DNA of 37,187 nt from Herbiconiux sp. (lineage in GTDB: Bacteria > Actinomycetota > Actinomycetes > Actinomycetales > Microbacteriaceae). Position numbers and translations under genes: made by a program. Below, piece after piece: positions 30,708 to 37,187 of this stretch. Position 1 is the stretch's first letter. Every line of letters begins with the position of its first letter. The stretch is taken from NCBI RefSeq assembly GCF_023264855.1, contig NZ_JAHFUW010000044.1:1-37187 (forward strand), read 5' to 3'. The notes below the pieces were generated by a model. The model was not told the DNA's origin, ran no database searches, and saw only the letters and a program-made list of their open reading frames with translations.

Positions 30708-31226
30708 TCAGCCGACCTCGACGCTCGTGCTGGTGGCGCCGGAGTGCGTCGAGTCGGCGAAGGAGAGCTCGACCGTCCAGGTGCCGGTGGAGCCGGCGGG
30801 CAGCGCGATAGCGAGGTTCGAGCAGTAGGTGACGGCCGCATCCGCCATGCCGGGCGCCTGCGCCGAGGCCGACTGGGTGTCTTGCGTGGCGGTGGCGATG
30901 CAGACACCGGTGGAACTCACCAGGTCGGTCACCATGCCGGCCACCGAGATGGCCGAGGAAGAGGGATCGTAGGCCGCGTTGATGATCTCGACGCTCACCG
31001 GTGCGATCTCCGGCGCGGTGGGGGTCGGCGTAGGAGTGGGAGTGGCCGTCGGCGTCTTCGTGGCGGTCGGCGTCGGCGTGGCGGTGGCCGTGGGAGTGCT
31101 GCTGGCGGTGAGGGTGGGGGTGCTCGTCGGCGTCGCCGATCCGTCGACGCAGCCGGCCAGTGCGACGCCCGCCGAGACGGCGAGGAGGGAGCTGACGGTG
31201 AGGCGGAGCAGTGTCGATCGAACCAT
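30708..31226 (-). CDS. Small lipoprotein with Thr/Pro-rich stalk
   Basis: 172-aa exported lipoprotein. The signal ends in the lipobox ALAGC with Cys26 as the lipidation site. Residues about 30-67 are a repetitive Thr/Pro stalk (TPTPTATKTPTATPTP), likely glycosylated or spanning the cell wall. A globular domain follows with two Cys (VSSTGVCIATATQ and AVTYCSNLAIAL), which may form one disulphide, and an end like an Ig-type beta sandwich (TGTWTVELSFADSTHSGA). I do not recognise the family. It diverges from the GT2-GT4 gene with only 63 bp between starts, and each side has a leaderless-type promoter, so the two may be co-regulated. The ATG is 7 nt after TAGGAT. Confidence 0.82.
   Translation of the reverse strand: MVRSTLLRLTVSSLLAVSAGVALAGCVDGSATPTSTPTLTASSTPTATATPTPTATKTPTATPTPTPTPTAPEIAPVSVEIINAAYDPSSSAISVAGMVTDLVSSTGVCIATATQDTQSASAQAPGMADAAVTYCSNLAIALPAGSTGTWTVELSFADSTHSGATSTSVEVG
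31015..31137 (-). repeat. Low-complexity Thr/Pro-coding tract
   Basis: Degenerate repeats of GTNGGNGT type on the plus strand encode alternating Thr and Pro. Copy number could vary by slippage, which would change the stalk length of the lipoprotein. Confidence 0.6.
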
Positions 31227-31233
31227 GGCACCG

Positions 31234-31239
31234 ATCCTA
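31234..31239 (-). promoter_or_regulatory. -10 box TAGGAT for the lipoprotein
   Basis: TAGGAT on the minus strand, then 7 nt, then the ATG at 31226. The same hexamer serves the secreted repeat protein at 25341. Confidence 0.5.
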
Positions 31240-31277
31240 GGCACGGCCGCTCCGGATGCCGCCAGGCGCACCGGCGA

Positions 31278-31283
31278 TAGGCT
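31278..31283 (+). promoter_or_regulatory. -10 box TAGGCT for the GT2-GT4 gene
   Basis: TAGGCT, then 6 nt, then the GTG at 31290. It supports the GTG start, which has no Shine-Dalgarno sequence. Confidence 0.5.
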
Positions 31284-31289
31284 GAACGG

Positions 31290-33890
31290 GTGAAGCAGAG
31301 AGCGTTGCCCGCCGAATCCGGCGTCGTGTCCGTGGTGGTCGTCAACTACCGCGGGGCCGACGACACGATCGAGTGCGTCTCGCAGCTCGCCGGCGTCGAC
31401 TGGCCCGCCGGGAAACTCGACATCGTGGTGGTGGAGAACGGATCGGGCGACGACAGCCTGGCCCGCCTCGGCGCCGCCTTCGCCGGCGACGATCGTGTTC
31501 GGGTGATCGAGTCGGCCGAGAACCTCGGCTTCGCGGGCGGTTCCAACCTCGGCGCGCAGGCCGCCCGGGGCGAATTCGTGGCCTTCCTCAACTCGGATGC
31601 GAAGCCGCATCCGCAGTGGATCCGGGGCGCGCTCGAGCAGTTCGACATCAGCCCCTCGGTCGCCGCCGTCGGCAGCAAGGTGCTCGACTGGGAGGGCAAG
31701 GTGATCGACTTCGTCGGCGGCAGCCTCACCTGGTTCGGCATGGGCTACAAAGACCACGAGAACCAGCCCGACGACGAGCGCTTCCAGACCCCGCGCGACA
31801 TCCTCTACGGCACCGGATCGGCCCTGTTCGTGCGGGCCTCGGCCTTCGAGGCGGCCGGCGGCTTCGACGAGCGCTTCTTCATGTTCTACGAAGACGTCGA
31901 CCTCGGCTGGCGGCTGAACCTCGCGGGGCTCCGGGTGCGGTTCGCACCCGCATCCGTGGTCTTCCACAAACACCACGCCTCGATGCGCAGCTTCGGGCCG
32001 TACCGCGAGAGCTACCTGCTCGAACGCAACGCGCTGGCCACGCTCTACAAGAACCTCTCCGACGAGAACCTCGCGCGGTTCCTGCCCGGCGCCATGGCGC
32101 TGCTGGCCCGGCGCGCGGTCGCCAAGAGCGACCTCGACTCGCAGGCCTTCGACATCCGCCGCTTCGACCGCACGGATGCCGCGGCCGAGTTCGACGAGAC
32201 GACACCCGTCTCGAAGGAGTCGCTGGCGGGGCTGTTCGCGCTGGACCAGTTCGTGGAGGAGCTGGAGTCGCTGAGCGTCTCGCGCGACACGATCCAGGCC
32301 GGTCGCCGGCGCACCGACGGCGAGCTGTTCCGGCTGTTCGGCAACATGATCCACCCGCTGCTGGGCGGTTCCTCCTACCTCTCGGGTTTCCGGGCCGTGG
32401 TCGACGCCTTCTCGATCGAGGCCTCGACCGACCGGCGGCGCATCCTCGTGATCACGGGCGATGCGCTCGGCGAGAAGATGGCGGGGCCGGGGCTTCGCGC
32501 CTGGAAGATCAGCGAGGCCCTCTCGGCCGAGCACGACGTGCGGCTCGTCACCTGGAACGCCGCCGCCCGCAGCTCCGACCGCTTCGAGGTCGAGCACGTG
32601 CAGCTGCAGAACGAGCGGCAGATGCGCCGGCACGAGCAGTGGGCCGACGTGATCTTCTTCCAGGGCTACGCGCTGCACCACTTCACCACCCTGCAGAAGT
32701 CGCAGAAGATCATCGTGGCCGACATCTACGACCCGATGCACCTCGAGCAGCTCGAGCAGGGCCGCGAGTTCGGCACCGAGCGGTGGACGAACATCGTGCG
32801 CTCGGCCACCGACGTGCTGAACCAGCAGCTGGCCCGGGCCGACTTCTTCCTCTGCGCCTCCGAGCGGCAGCGACTGTTCTGGCTCGGTCAGCTGGCCGCG
32901 CTCGGCCGCATCAACCCGGCCAACTACGCGGCCGACGACACCCTCGAGCAGCTGATCTCGCTCGCCCCGTTCGGGCTCGACTCCACGCCTCCCCGGCACA
33001 CCCGCGACGCCATCCGGGGCGTGGTGCCCGGCATCGGCAAGACCGACAAGGTCATCATCTGGGGCGGCGGCATCTACAACTGGTTCGACACCCTGACGCT
33101 GGTGCGGGCCGTGGGGCAGTTGGCCGAGCGCCGCAAGAACGTGAAGCTGTTCTTCATGGGCGTGACGCATCCGAACCCGGATGTGCCCGAGATGGCCGTG
33201 GTGCAGAAGACCAGGCAGCTCGCCGCCGACCTCGGGCTGACGGGTAAGAACGTGTTCTTCAACGACTCCTGGGTCGACCTCGACGACCGGCAGAACTACC
33301 TGCTGGAGGCGGATGTGGGGGTCAGCACGCACTTCGAGCACATCGAGACGACCTTCTCGTTCCGCACCCGCATCCTCGACTACCTGTGGGCGGGACTGCC
33401 GATCGTGACGACCCGCGGCGACAGCTTCGGCGACCTGGTGGAGAAGGAGGGCCTCGGCGTCTCCGTGCCCGAGCGCGACGTCGACGCCCTGGCCGACGCC
33501 CTCGAGCGGATGCTCTACTCGGCTCCCGAGCGCAAGGCGGCGGTCGCCGCCGTGGCCCGGGTGCGCGAGCAGTTCACCTGGGACGAGACGCTCAAGCCAC
33601 TGGTCGCATTCTGCCGGGACCCGCATCCGGCCGCCGACCGTGTGCTGGGCTCGCTCGCCGACGACTCCGGCGCATCCGGAGGCTCGTCGTCGTCGCTGCT
33701 GGCCGGCGGCGCTCCCGGCCGCGCCCGCCCGGTGACGGCCGAAGAGAAGTTCCAGCGCATCTCGACCCGTCGACACGGCATCCGCCGCGACCTGGCACTG
33801 GCCGGCCACTACCTCACCAACGGCGGCCTCGGCTCGCTCGCCGGCAAGGTGCGCTCGCGCCTGAACCACCGCAGCGCCTCCCGCTCCTGA
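31290..33890 (+). CDS. Bifunctional GT2-GT4 glycosyltransferase
   Basis: 866-aa protein with two transferase parts. The GT2 domain (about 12-230) has VSVVVVNYRGADDT, DIVVVENGSGDDS, ENLGFAGGSNLG, the NSD metal site (101-103) and MFYEDVDLGWRL. The GT4-like part (about 385-790) has RILVITGDALGEKMAGPGLRAW at its start, VIIWGGGIYNWFD, FMGVTHPNPDVPE, and FRTRILDYLWAGLPIVTTRGD, the retaining-GT C-terminal donor site. A helical linker joins them, and a low-complexity Ser/Gly tail with basic end follows. One protein thus probably adds two sugars in succession (inference). It starts at GTG 31290, 6 nt after TAGGCT. The ABC exporter genes follow after 109 nt. Confidence 0.88.
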   Translation: MKQRALPAESGVVSVVVVNYRGADDTIECVSQLAGVDWPAGKLDIVVVENGSGDDSLARLGAAFAGDDRVRVIESAENLGFAGGSNLGAQAARGEFVAFLNSDAKPHPQWIRGALEQFDISPSVAAVGSKVLDWEGKVIDFVGGSLTWFGMGYKDHENQPDDERFQTPRDILYGTGSALFVRASAFEAAGGFDERFFMFYEDVDLGWRLNLAGLRVRFAPASVVFHKHHASMRSFGPYRESYLLERNALATLYKNLSDENLARFLPGAMALLARRAVAKSDLDSQAFDIRRFDRTDAAAEFDETTPVSKESLAGLFALDQFVEELESLSVSRDTIQAGRRRTDGELFRLFGNMIHPLLGGSSYLSGFRAVVDAFSIEASTDRRRILVITGDALGEKMAGPGLRAWKISEALSAEHDVRLVTWNAAARSSDRFEVEHVQLQNERQMRRHEQWADVIFFQGYALHHFTTLQKSQKIIVADIYDPMHLEQLEQGREFGTERWTNIVRSATDVLNQQLARADFFLCASERQRLFWLGQLAALGRINPANYAADDTLEQLISLAPFGLDSTPPRHTRDAIRGVVPGIGKTDKVIIWGGGIYNWFDTLTLVRAVGQLAERRKNVKLFFMGVTHPNPDVPEMAVVQKTRQLAADLGLTGKNVFFNDSWVDLDDRQNYLLEADVGVSTHFEHIETTFSFRTRILDYLWAGLPIVTTRGDSFGDLVEKEGLGVSVPERDVDALADALERMLYSAPERKAAVAAVARVREQFTWDETLKPLVAFCRDPHPAADRVLGSLADDSGASGGSSSSLLAGGAPGRARPVTAEEKFQRISTRRHGIRRDLALAGHYLTNGGLGSLAGKVRSRLNHRSASRS

Positions 33891-33942
33891 CTCCCCGCCG
33901 ACCCGGCCCGCGTCACTGGGAAGGGCGCGCAGTGGCGTCATG

Positions 33943-33948
33943 TATCCT
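33943..33948 (+). promoter_or_regulatory. Possible -10 box TATCCT before the ABC exporter
   Basis: TATCCT would start a transcript with a leader of about 45 nt that carries TTGGAGG, the ribosome-binding site of the permease. The 109-nt gap 33891-33999 holds nothing else that I recognise. Confidence 0.35.
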
Positions 33949-33999
33949 CAGACGCGGCAGTTTTCCGGCTGCCGCACGATATGCCTTGGAGGCCGTTAT

Positions 34000-34914
34000 A
34001 TGGCTGGCTCCGCACTAGAGTCCCCGGCCGCGCGAGCGGCCCGGCTGCAGGATGAACCGTGGCAGTACGCCGGCGGCAGCAGCAAGGGCGTCACCGGTAC
34101 GGTCGCCTCCGTCCGTGAGATCTGGGCCCAGCGCCGCCTGCTCGGGCTGCTGACCAGCCGTGAGCTGAAGTCGCGCTACAAGGACAGCGCGGGCGGGTTC
34201 CTCTGGAGCCTCGCCAAGCCGCTGACCCAACTGTTCATCTACTACCTGGTCATCGGCCAGTTCCTGGGCGCCGCCCGCAACATCGACAACTTCGCGGTGT
34301 ACATCTTCGCGGGGCTCACCATCTACACGCTGTTCAGCGAGATCGTGGGCGCCGGCACGGGCTCCATCATCGCCAACGCGGGTCTGGTGAAGAAGGTCTA
34401 TCTCCCCCGGGAGATCTTCCCGCTCGCCGCCGTCGGGTCGGCGCTGTTCAACTTCGTGGTGCAGATGGTCATCCTGCTCGTCGCCGCGGGCATCATCGGC
34501 ACGCTGTCGTTCGGGCCGCAGTTGCTGTTCGGCCTCGGCTCCCTGGTGCTGATCCTCATCTGGGGCACCGCGATCGCGCTGCTGCTCGGCGCCCTGAACG
34601 TGTACCTGCGCGACATCCAGTACCTGGTCGAGGTGGTGCTGCTGCTGCTCATGTGGGCCTCGCCCATCCTGTACTCCTGGCAGCAGGCCGCCTCGGTGCT
34701 GCCGCAGTGGCTGCTCGAGATCTACGTGAACTCCCCCATCACGCTGGCGGTGCTCGGCTTCCAGGAGGCCTTCTGGAGCGAAGCCTCCAACGGCGTCCCC
34801 CTCCCCCACCTGGCGCTGCGGATGCTGATCGCCGCCGCCATCGGGGTGCTGGCACTGTTCGGCGCCCAACGAGTCTTCAGCCGCCTTCAGGGCGACTTCG
34901 CACAGGAGCTGTGA
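34000..34914 (+). CDS. ABC polysaccharide exporter permease (Wzm-like)
   Basis: 304-aa ABC-2 type membrane subunit with six membrane segments, the size and layout of Wzm/TagG exporters. The cytoplasmic N-terminus ends in LLTSRELKSRYKDSAGGFLW, the amphipathic helix and RYK motif typical of this family. LVKKVYLPREIFPLAAVGSA is the coupling-helix region, and YLRDIQYLVEVVLLLLMWASPI follows. It forms the channel for lipid-linked polysaccharide or teichoic-acid-type polymer together with the ATPase encoded 3 nt downstream. ATG 34000 has TTGGAGG 7 nt upstream; the longer frame begins in the intergenic region without support. Confidence 0.92.
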   Translation: MAGSALESPAARAARLQDEPWQYAGGSSKGVTGTVASVREIWAQRRLLGLLTSRELKSRYKDSAGGFLWSLAKPLTQLFIYYLVIGQFLGAARNIDNFAVYIFAGLTIYTLFSEIVGAGTGSIIANAGLVKKVYLPREIFPLAAVGSALFNFVVQMVILLVAAGIIGTLSFGPQLLFGLGSLVLILIWGTAIALLLGALNVYLRDIQYLVEVVLLLLMWASPILYSWQQAASVLPQWLLEIYVNSPITLAVLGFQEAFWSEASNGVPLPHLALRMLIAAAIGVLALFGAQRVFSRLQGDFAQEL

Positions 34915-34917
34915 TCC

Positions 34918-36126
34918 GTGGCCGGTAATACCCGCGTCGTCGAAGTCAACGACGTCTCGAAGCGCTTCATCATCCGCAAGGAGAAGAGCCTCAAGGAACG
35001 CCTGGTGAACGCCGGCCGTTCGAAGCAGTTCAAAGAGGACTTCTGGGCGCTGAAGAACGTCTCGCTCGAGATCACCTCGGGCCAGACCATCGGCCTGATC
35101 GGGCCGAACGGATCGGGCAAGTCGACGCTGCTGAAGACCATCGGCGGCATCATCCAGCCGACCACGGGCTCCATCCGTCGCCGTGGCCGCCTGGCGGCTC
35201 TGCTCGAGCTCGGTGCCGGGTTCCACCAAGACCTCACCGGGCGCGAGAACGTGTACCTCAACGCGTCGATCCTCGGCCTCTCGCGCAAGCAGACCGACCT
35301 CTACTTCGACGACATCGTCGACTTCTCGGGCATCAAGGACTTCATCGACACCCAGGTGAAGTTCTACTCCTCGGGCATGTACGTGCGACTCGCCTTCGCC
35401 GTGGCCGTGCACGTCGACCCCGACCTGCTGCTGGTCGACGAGGTGCTGGCCGTCGGCGACGAGGCGTTCCAGCGCAAGTGCCTCGACAAGATCCGCTCGT
35501 TCCAGCGCGAGGGCCGCACCATCGTGCTGGTCACGCACTCGCTGGGCCAGATCACCGAGTTCTGCGACCGTGCCGTGCTGCTGAACCGCGGCACCGTGCT
35601 GTTCGACGGCGCCCCGCACGAGGCCGTGCGCGACTTCCGTGAGGTGCTCGAAGAGCGCCGCATCGACGAGGCCGAGGCGCACAACGCCACCCACGAAGAG
35701 CAGGTTCCGGTCGACAACGGCTCGATCCTCTCCACCACGGTGCACGCCGCCGGCCGCGCCGAGGGCGACCCGGTGCGCCCGGGCGACGACCTCGTGGTGC
35801 GCGTGACCTACCGGCATCCGACGGGCCTGGACGACTGGATCGCCGCCATCCAGATCGACAACGTGCAGGGCGTGCCCGTCTACGGCACCGCCTCGCTCCG
35901 CCTGGGCGTGTCGATGGGCACCCTGCGCGAGCCGCGCACGGTGGAGTTCATCATCCGCGGGGCGCAGTTCGGCACCGGCAAGTACTTCATCAACTCCACG
36001 CTGATGGATGCCGAGAAGAAGCACCTCGCCGATGTTCCGCAGGCCGTGTCGTTCGACGTGCCGCACTACGATCTGGCCGTCGGCATCCTGCACGCCGAGC
36101 CGGAGATCCGCGTTCTCGGAGCCTGA
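34918..36126 (+). CDS. ABC polysaccharide exporter ATPase with C-terminal carbohydrate-binding domain (Wzt-like)
   Basis: 402-aa ATPase subunit. Walker A is GPNGSGKST (62-70), the signature is YSSGM (150-154), Walker B is LLLVDE (about 171-176) and the H-loop His is in LVTHS (His207). The GAGFHQDLTGRENVYLN segment is typical of Wzt/TagH ATPases. Residues about 245-402 form an extra domain (VVRVTYRHPTGLDDWIAAIQ, then GKYFINSTLMD) like the C-terminal domain of Wzt, which binds the modified end of the finished chain. That suggests export is gated by chain termination (inference from Wzt). The GTG start lies 3 nt after the permease stop, with AGGAG 9 nt upstream. A GT2 gene follows after one base. 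Confidence 0.92.
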   Translation: MAGNTRVVEVNDVSKRFIIRKEKSLKERLVNAGRSKQFKEDFWALKNVSLEITSGQTIGLIGPNGSGKSTLLKTIGGIIQPTTGSIRRRGRLAALLELGAGFHQDLTGRENVYLNASILGLSRKQTDLYFDDIVDFSGIKDFIDTQVKFYSSGMYVRLAFAVAVHVDPDLLLVDEVLAVGDEAFQRKCLDKIRSFQREGRTIVLVTHSLGQITEFCDRAVLLNRGTVLFDGAPHEAVRDFREVLEERRIDEAEAHNATHEEQVPVDNGSILSTTVHAAGRAEGDPVRPGDDLVVRVTYRHPTGLDDWIAAIQIDNVQGVPVYGTASLRLGVSMGTLREPRTVEFIIRGAQFGTGKYFINSTLMDAEKKHLADVPQAVSFDVPHYDLAVGILHAEPEIRVLGA

Positions 36127-36127
36127 G

Positions 36128-37187
36128 ATGGCGCCGCGCCGTTCGCCCGCAGCCGCCGAGATCGCCGTGACGGCGGTTCTGGTGAACTGGCGGCAGCCTG
36201 CACTGACCTCGGCGGCGGTCGCGTCGCTGGAACGGCAGACCGGGCTGCACGGTGAGGGCCCGCATCCGGGCATCCGGCTGCGGATCGTGATCGTGGACAA
36301 CGGATCGGGCGACGGCTCGCTCGACGAGCTGCGCGCGCGCCATCCGCAGCATCTGGTGGTCGATGCCGGACGCAACGGGGGGTTCGGCGCCGGTGTGAAC
36401 GCCGGAATCCGCGCGTGCCCCGCCGATGCCTACGTGCTGCTGAACAACGACGCCGTGGCGGAGCCCGGCTTCGTGGCCGGGCTGGTGCGTGCGCTGTGGG
36501 CCGAGCCGACGGCGGGTGCCGTGACCGCCCGGATCGTGCTGCAGGGGCGGTGGCGGCGCGCCGGGGCAGGTGCGGCAGGCGCAACGGCGGCAGACTCCGG
36601 GCTGGTGAGTGCAGACGGCACGCGCTGGCAGCGGGTCGCGGACGACGCCGCCGACGACGGGGTGGAGCTGCTGAACAGCACGGGTAACGAGATGACCCGT
36701 TCGGGCAACGGCCGCGATCGCGACTGGCTGCGACCGGCCGCCGAGGGCGAGACGCGCCCGGCCGGCGAGGTGTTCGGCCTCTGCGGCGGTGCCGCCGTGC
36801 TGCGCGCGACGGCCCTGGAGCAGGCCGGCCTGTTCGACGAAAGCCTGTTCATGTACTACGAAGATACCGAGCTGTCGTGGCGTCTGCGCCGGGCCGGCTG
36901 GGGCATCCGGTACGAGCCGGGGGCCACCGCTCGGCACGCGCACGCCGCGTCATCCGGAACCGGGAGCGAGACATTCCGTTTCAGCAATGAACGCAACCGG
37001 ATGCTCGTGGCCCTGCGCACGGCGCCCGCTCGGGTGGCGCTCACCGCCGTGGCCCGTACGACGGCGGCCACCGGGCGATCGGCCGTGCGCGCCGCGCTGC
37101 GCCCTTCGGCGGCGAACCGCTCCGACGCGCGCCGCCGCGCGCGCTCGCTGGGCTCCGCCCTGCGCCTCGCCCCCGCGAACCTGCGCC
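36128..37187 (+). CDS. GT2 glycosyltransferase, truncated by the window edge
   Basis: The frame opens at ATG 36128, one base after the exporter ATPase stop, and runs without a stop to the last base, giving 353 residues. GT2 motifs in order are VTAVLVNWRQPALTSAAV, RIVIVDNGSGDGS, GRNGGFGAGVNAGIRA, VLLNNDAVAEPGF, FGLCGGAAVLRATALEQAG and MYYEDTELSWRLRR. It resembles the WbbL/RfbF-type branch of GT2. An insert of about 70 residues (160-225, Ala/Gly/Asp-rich) breaks the middle. The tail is Arg/Ala-rich. It probably belongs to the exporter operon and adds sugar before export. The true end is outside the window. Confidence 0.9.
   Translation, partial: MAPRRSPAAAEIAVTAVLVNWRQPALTSAAVASLERQTGLHGEGPHPGIRLRIVIVDNGSGDGSLDELRARHPQHLVVDAGRNGGFGAGVNAGIRACPADAYVLLNNDAVAEPGFVAGLVRALWAEPTAGAVTARIVLQGRWRRAGAGAAGATAADSGLVSADGTRWQRVADDAADDGVELLNSTGNEMTRSGNGRDRDWLRPAAEGETRPAGEVFGLCGGAAVLRATALEQAGLFDESLFMYYEDTELSWRLRRAGWGIRYEPGATARHAHAASSGTGSETFRFSNERNRMLVALRTAPARVALTAVARTTAATGRSAVRAALRPSAANRSDARRRARSLGSALRLAPANLR

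Noticed and set aside
31015-31137. CRISPR-like or tandem-repeat array
   Set aside because: The repeats are short, degenerate and in frame with the lipoprotein, encoding Thr/Pro; there are no spacers.
30708-33941. Very long minus-strand open frame over the GT2-GT4 gene
   Set aside because: Its His/Gly/Val/Glu-rich translation is the usual antisense shadow of a high-GC gene; only its last 172 codons (the lipoprotein) look real.

Overview
The window is GC-rich DNA from an actinobacterium, most like a Microbacteriaceae relative. The grounds are the strong G/C third-position bias, GTG/TTG starts, a DUF222-HNH gene, and many genes whose start codon lies 6-8 nt after a TANNNT -10 box, as in leaderless actinobacterial transcripts. 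The family placement is inference. No tRNA, rRNA, CRISPR array or insertion sequence was seen.

Most of the window is a cell-surface polysaccharide locus. The left part (48-6193) has a GT2 glycosyltransferase and a Wzx-like flippase on the minus strand. Diverging from them are a rhamnosyltransferase-like GT2 and an overlapping trio: a polyprenyl-phosphate-sugar-synthase-like GT2, a DUF2304 protein and a DUF2142 GT-C-like protein. The right part (15821-37187) has a GtrA-like protein and an operon of nucleotide-sugar dehydrogenase, GT2, NAD-dependent epimerase and a polytopic membrane protein. A second GT-C-like membrane protein and a large secreted protein with six tandem repeats follow. Then come a minus-strand operon (coiled-coil mini-protein, RgpF-like protein, RgpF-WbsX fusion), a Thr/Pro-rich lipoprotein and a GT2-GT4 fusion. 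The window ends with a Wzm/Wzt-type ABC polysaccharide exporter and a GT2 cut by the window edge. Sugar activation, lipid-linked assembly, two export routes and surface decoration are therefore all represented.

Two non-glycan segments interrupt the locus. At 6347-15624 lies a catabolic-looking island: an asparaginase-fold protein with altered catalytic motifs, a RutA-like flavin oxygenase, an NtaA/SnaA/DszA-family flavin monooxygenase and a GntR/UTRA regulator. A DUF222-HNH gene and a 31-bp inverted repeat separate these from a convergent pair, an NMT1/THI5-like lipoprotein binding protein and an MFS transporter. I infer uptake and oxidative ring opening of a pyrimidine-like or other N-heterocycle; this is the best candidate for an undescribed system here. 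At 25445-27395 lies a DHA2 MFS efflux pump with its TetR-family regulator, preceded by a perfect 16-bp palindrome that overlaps the promoter.
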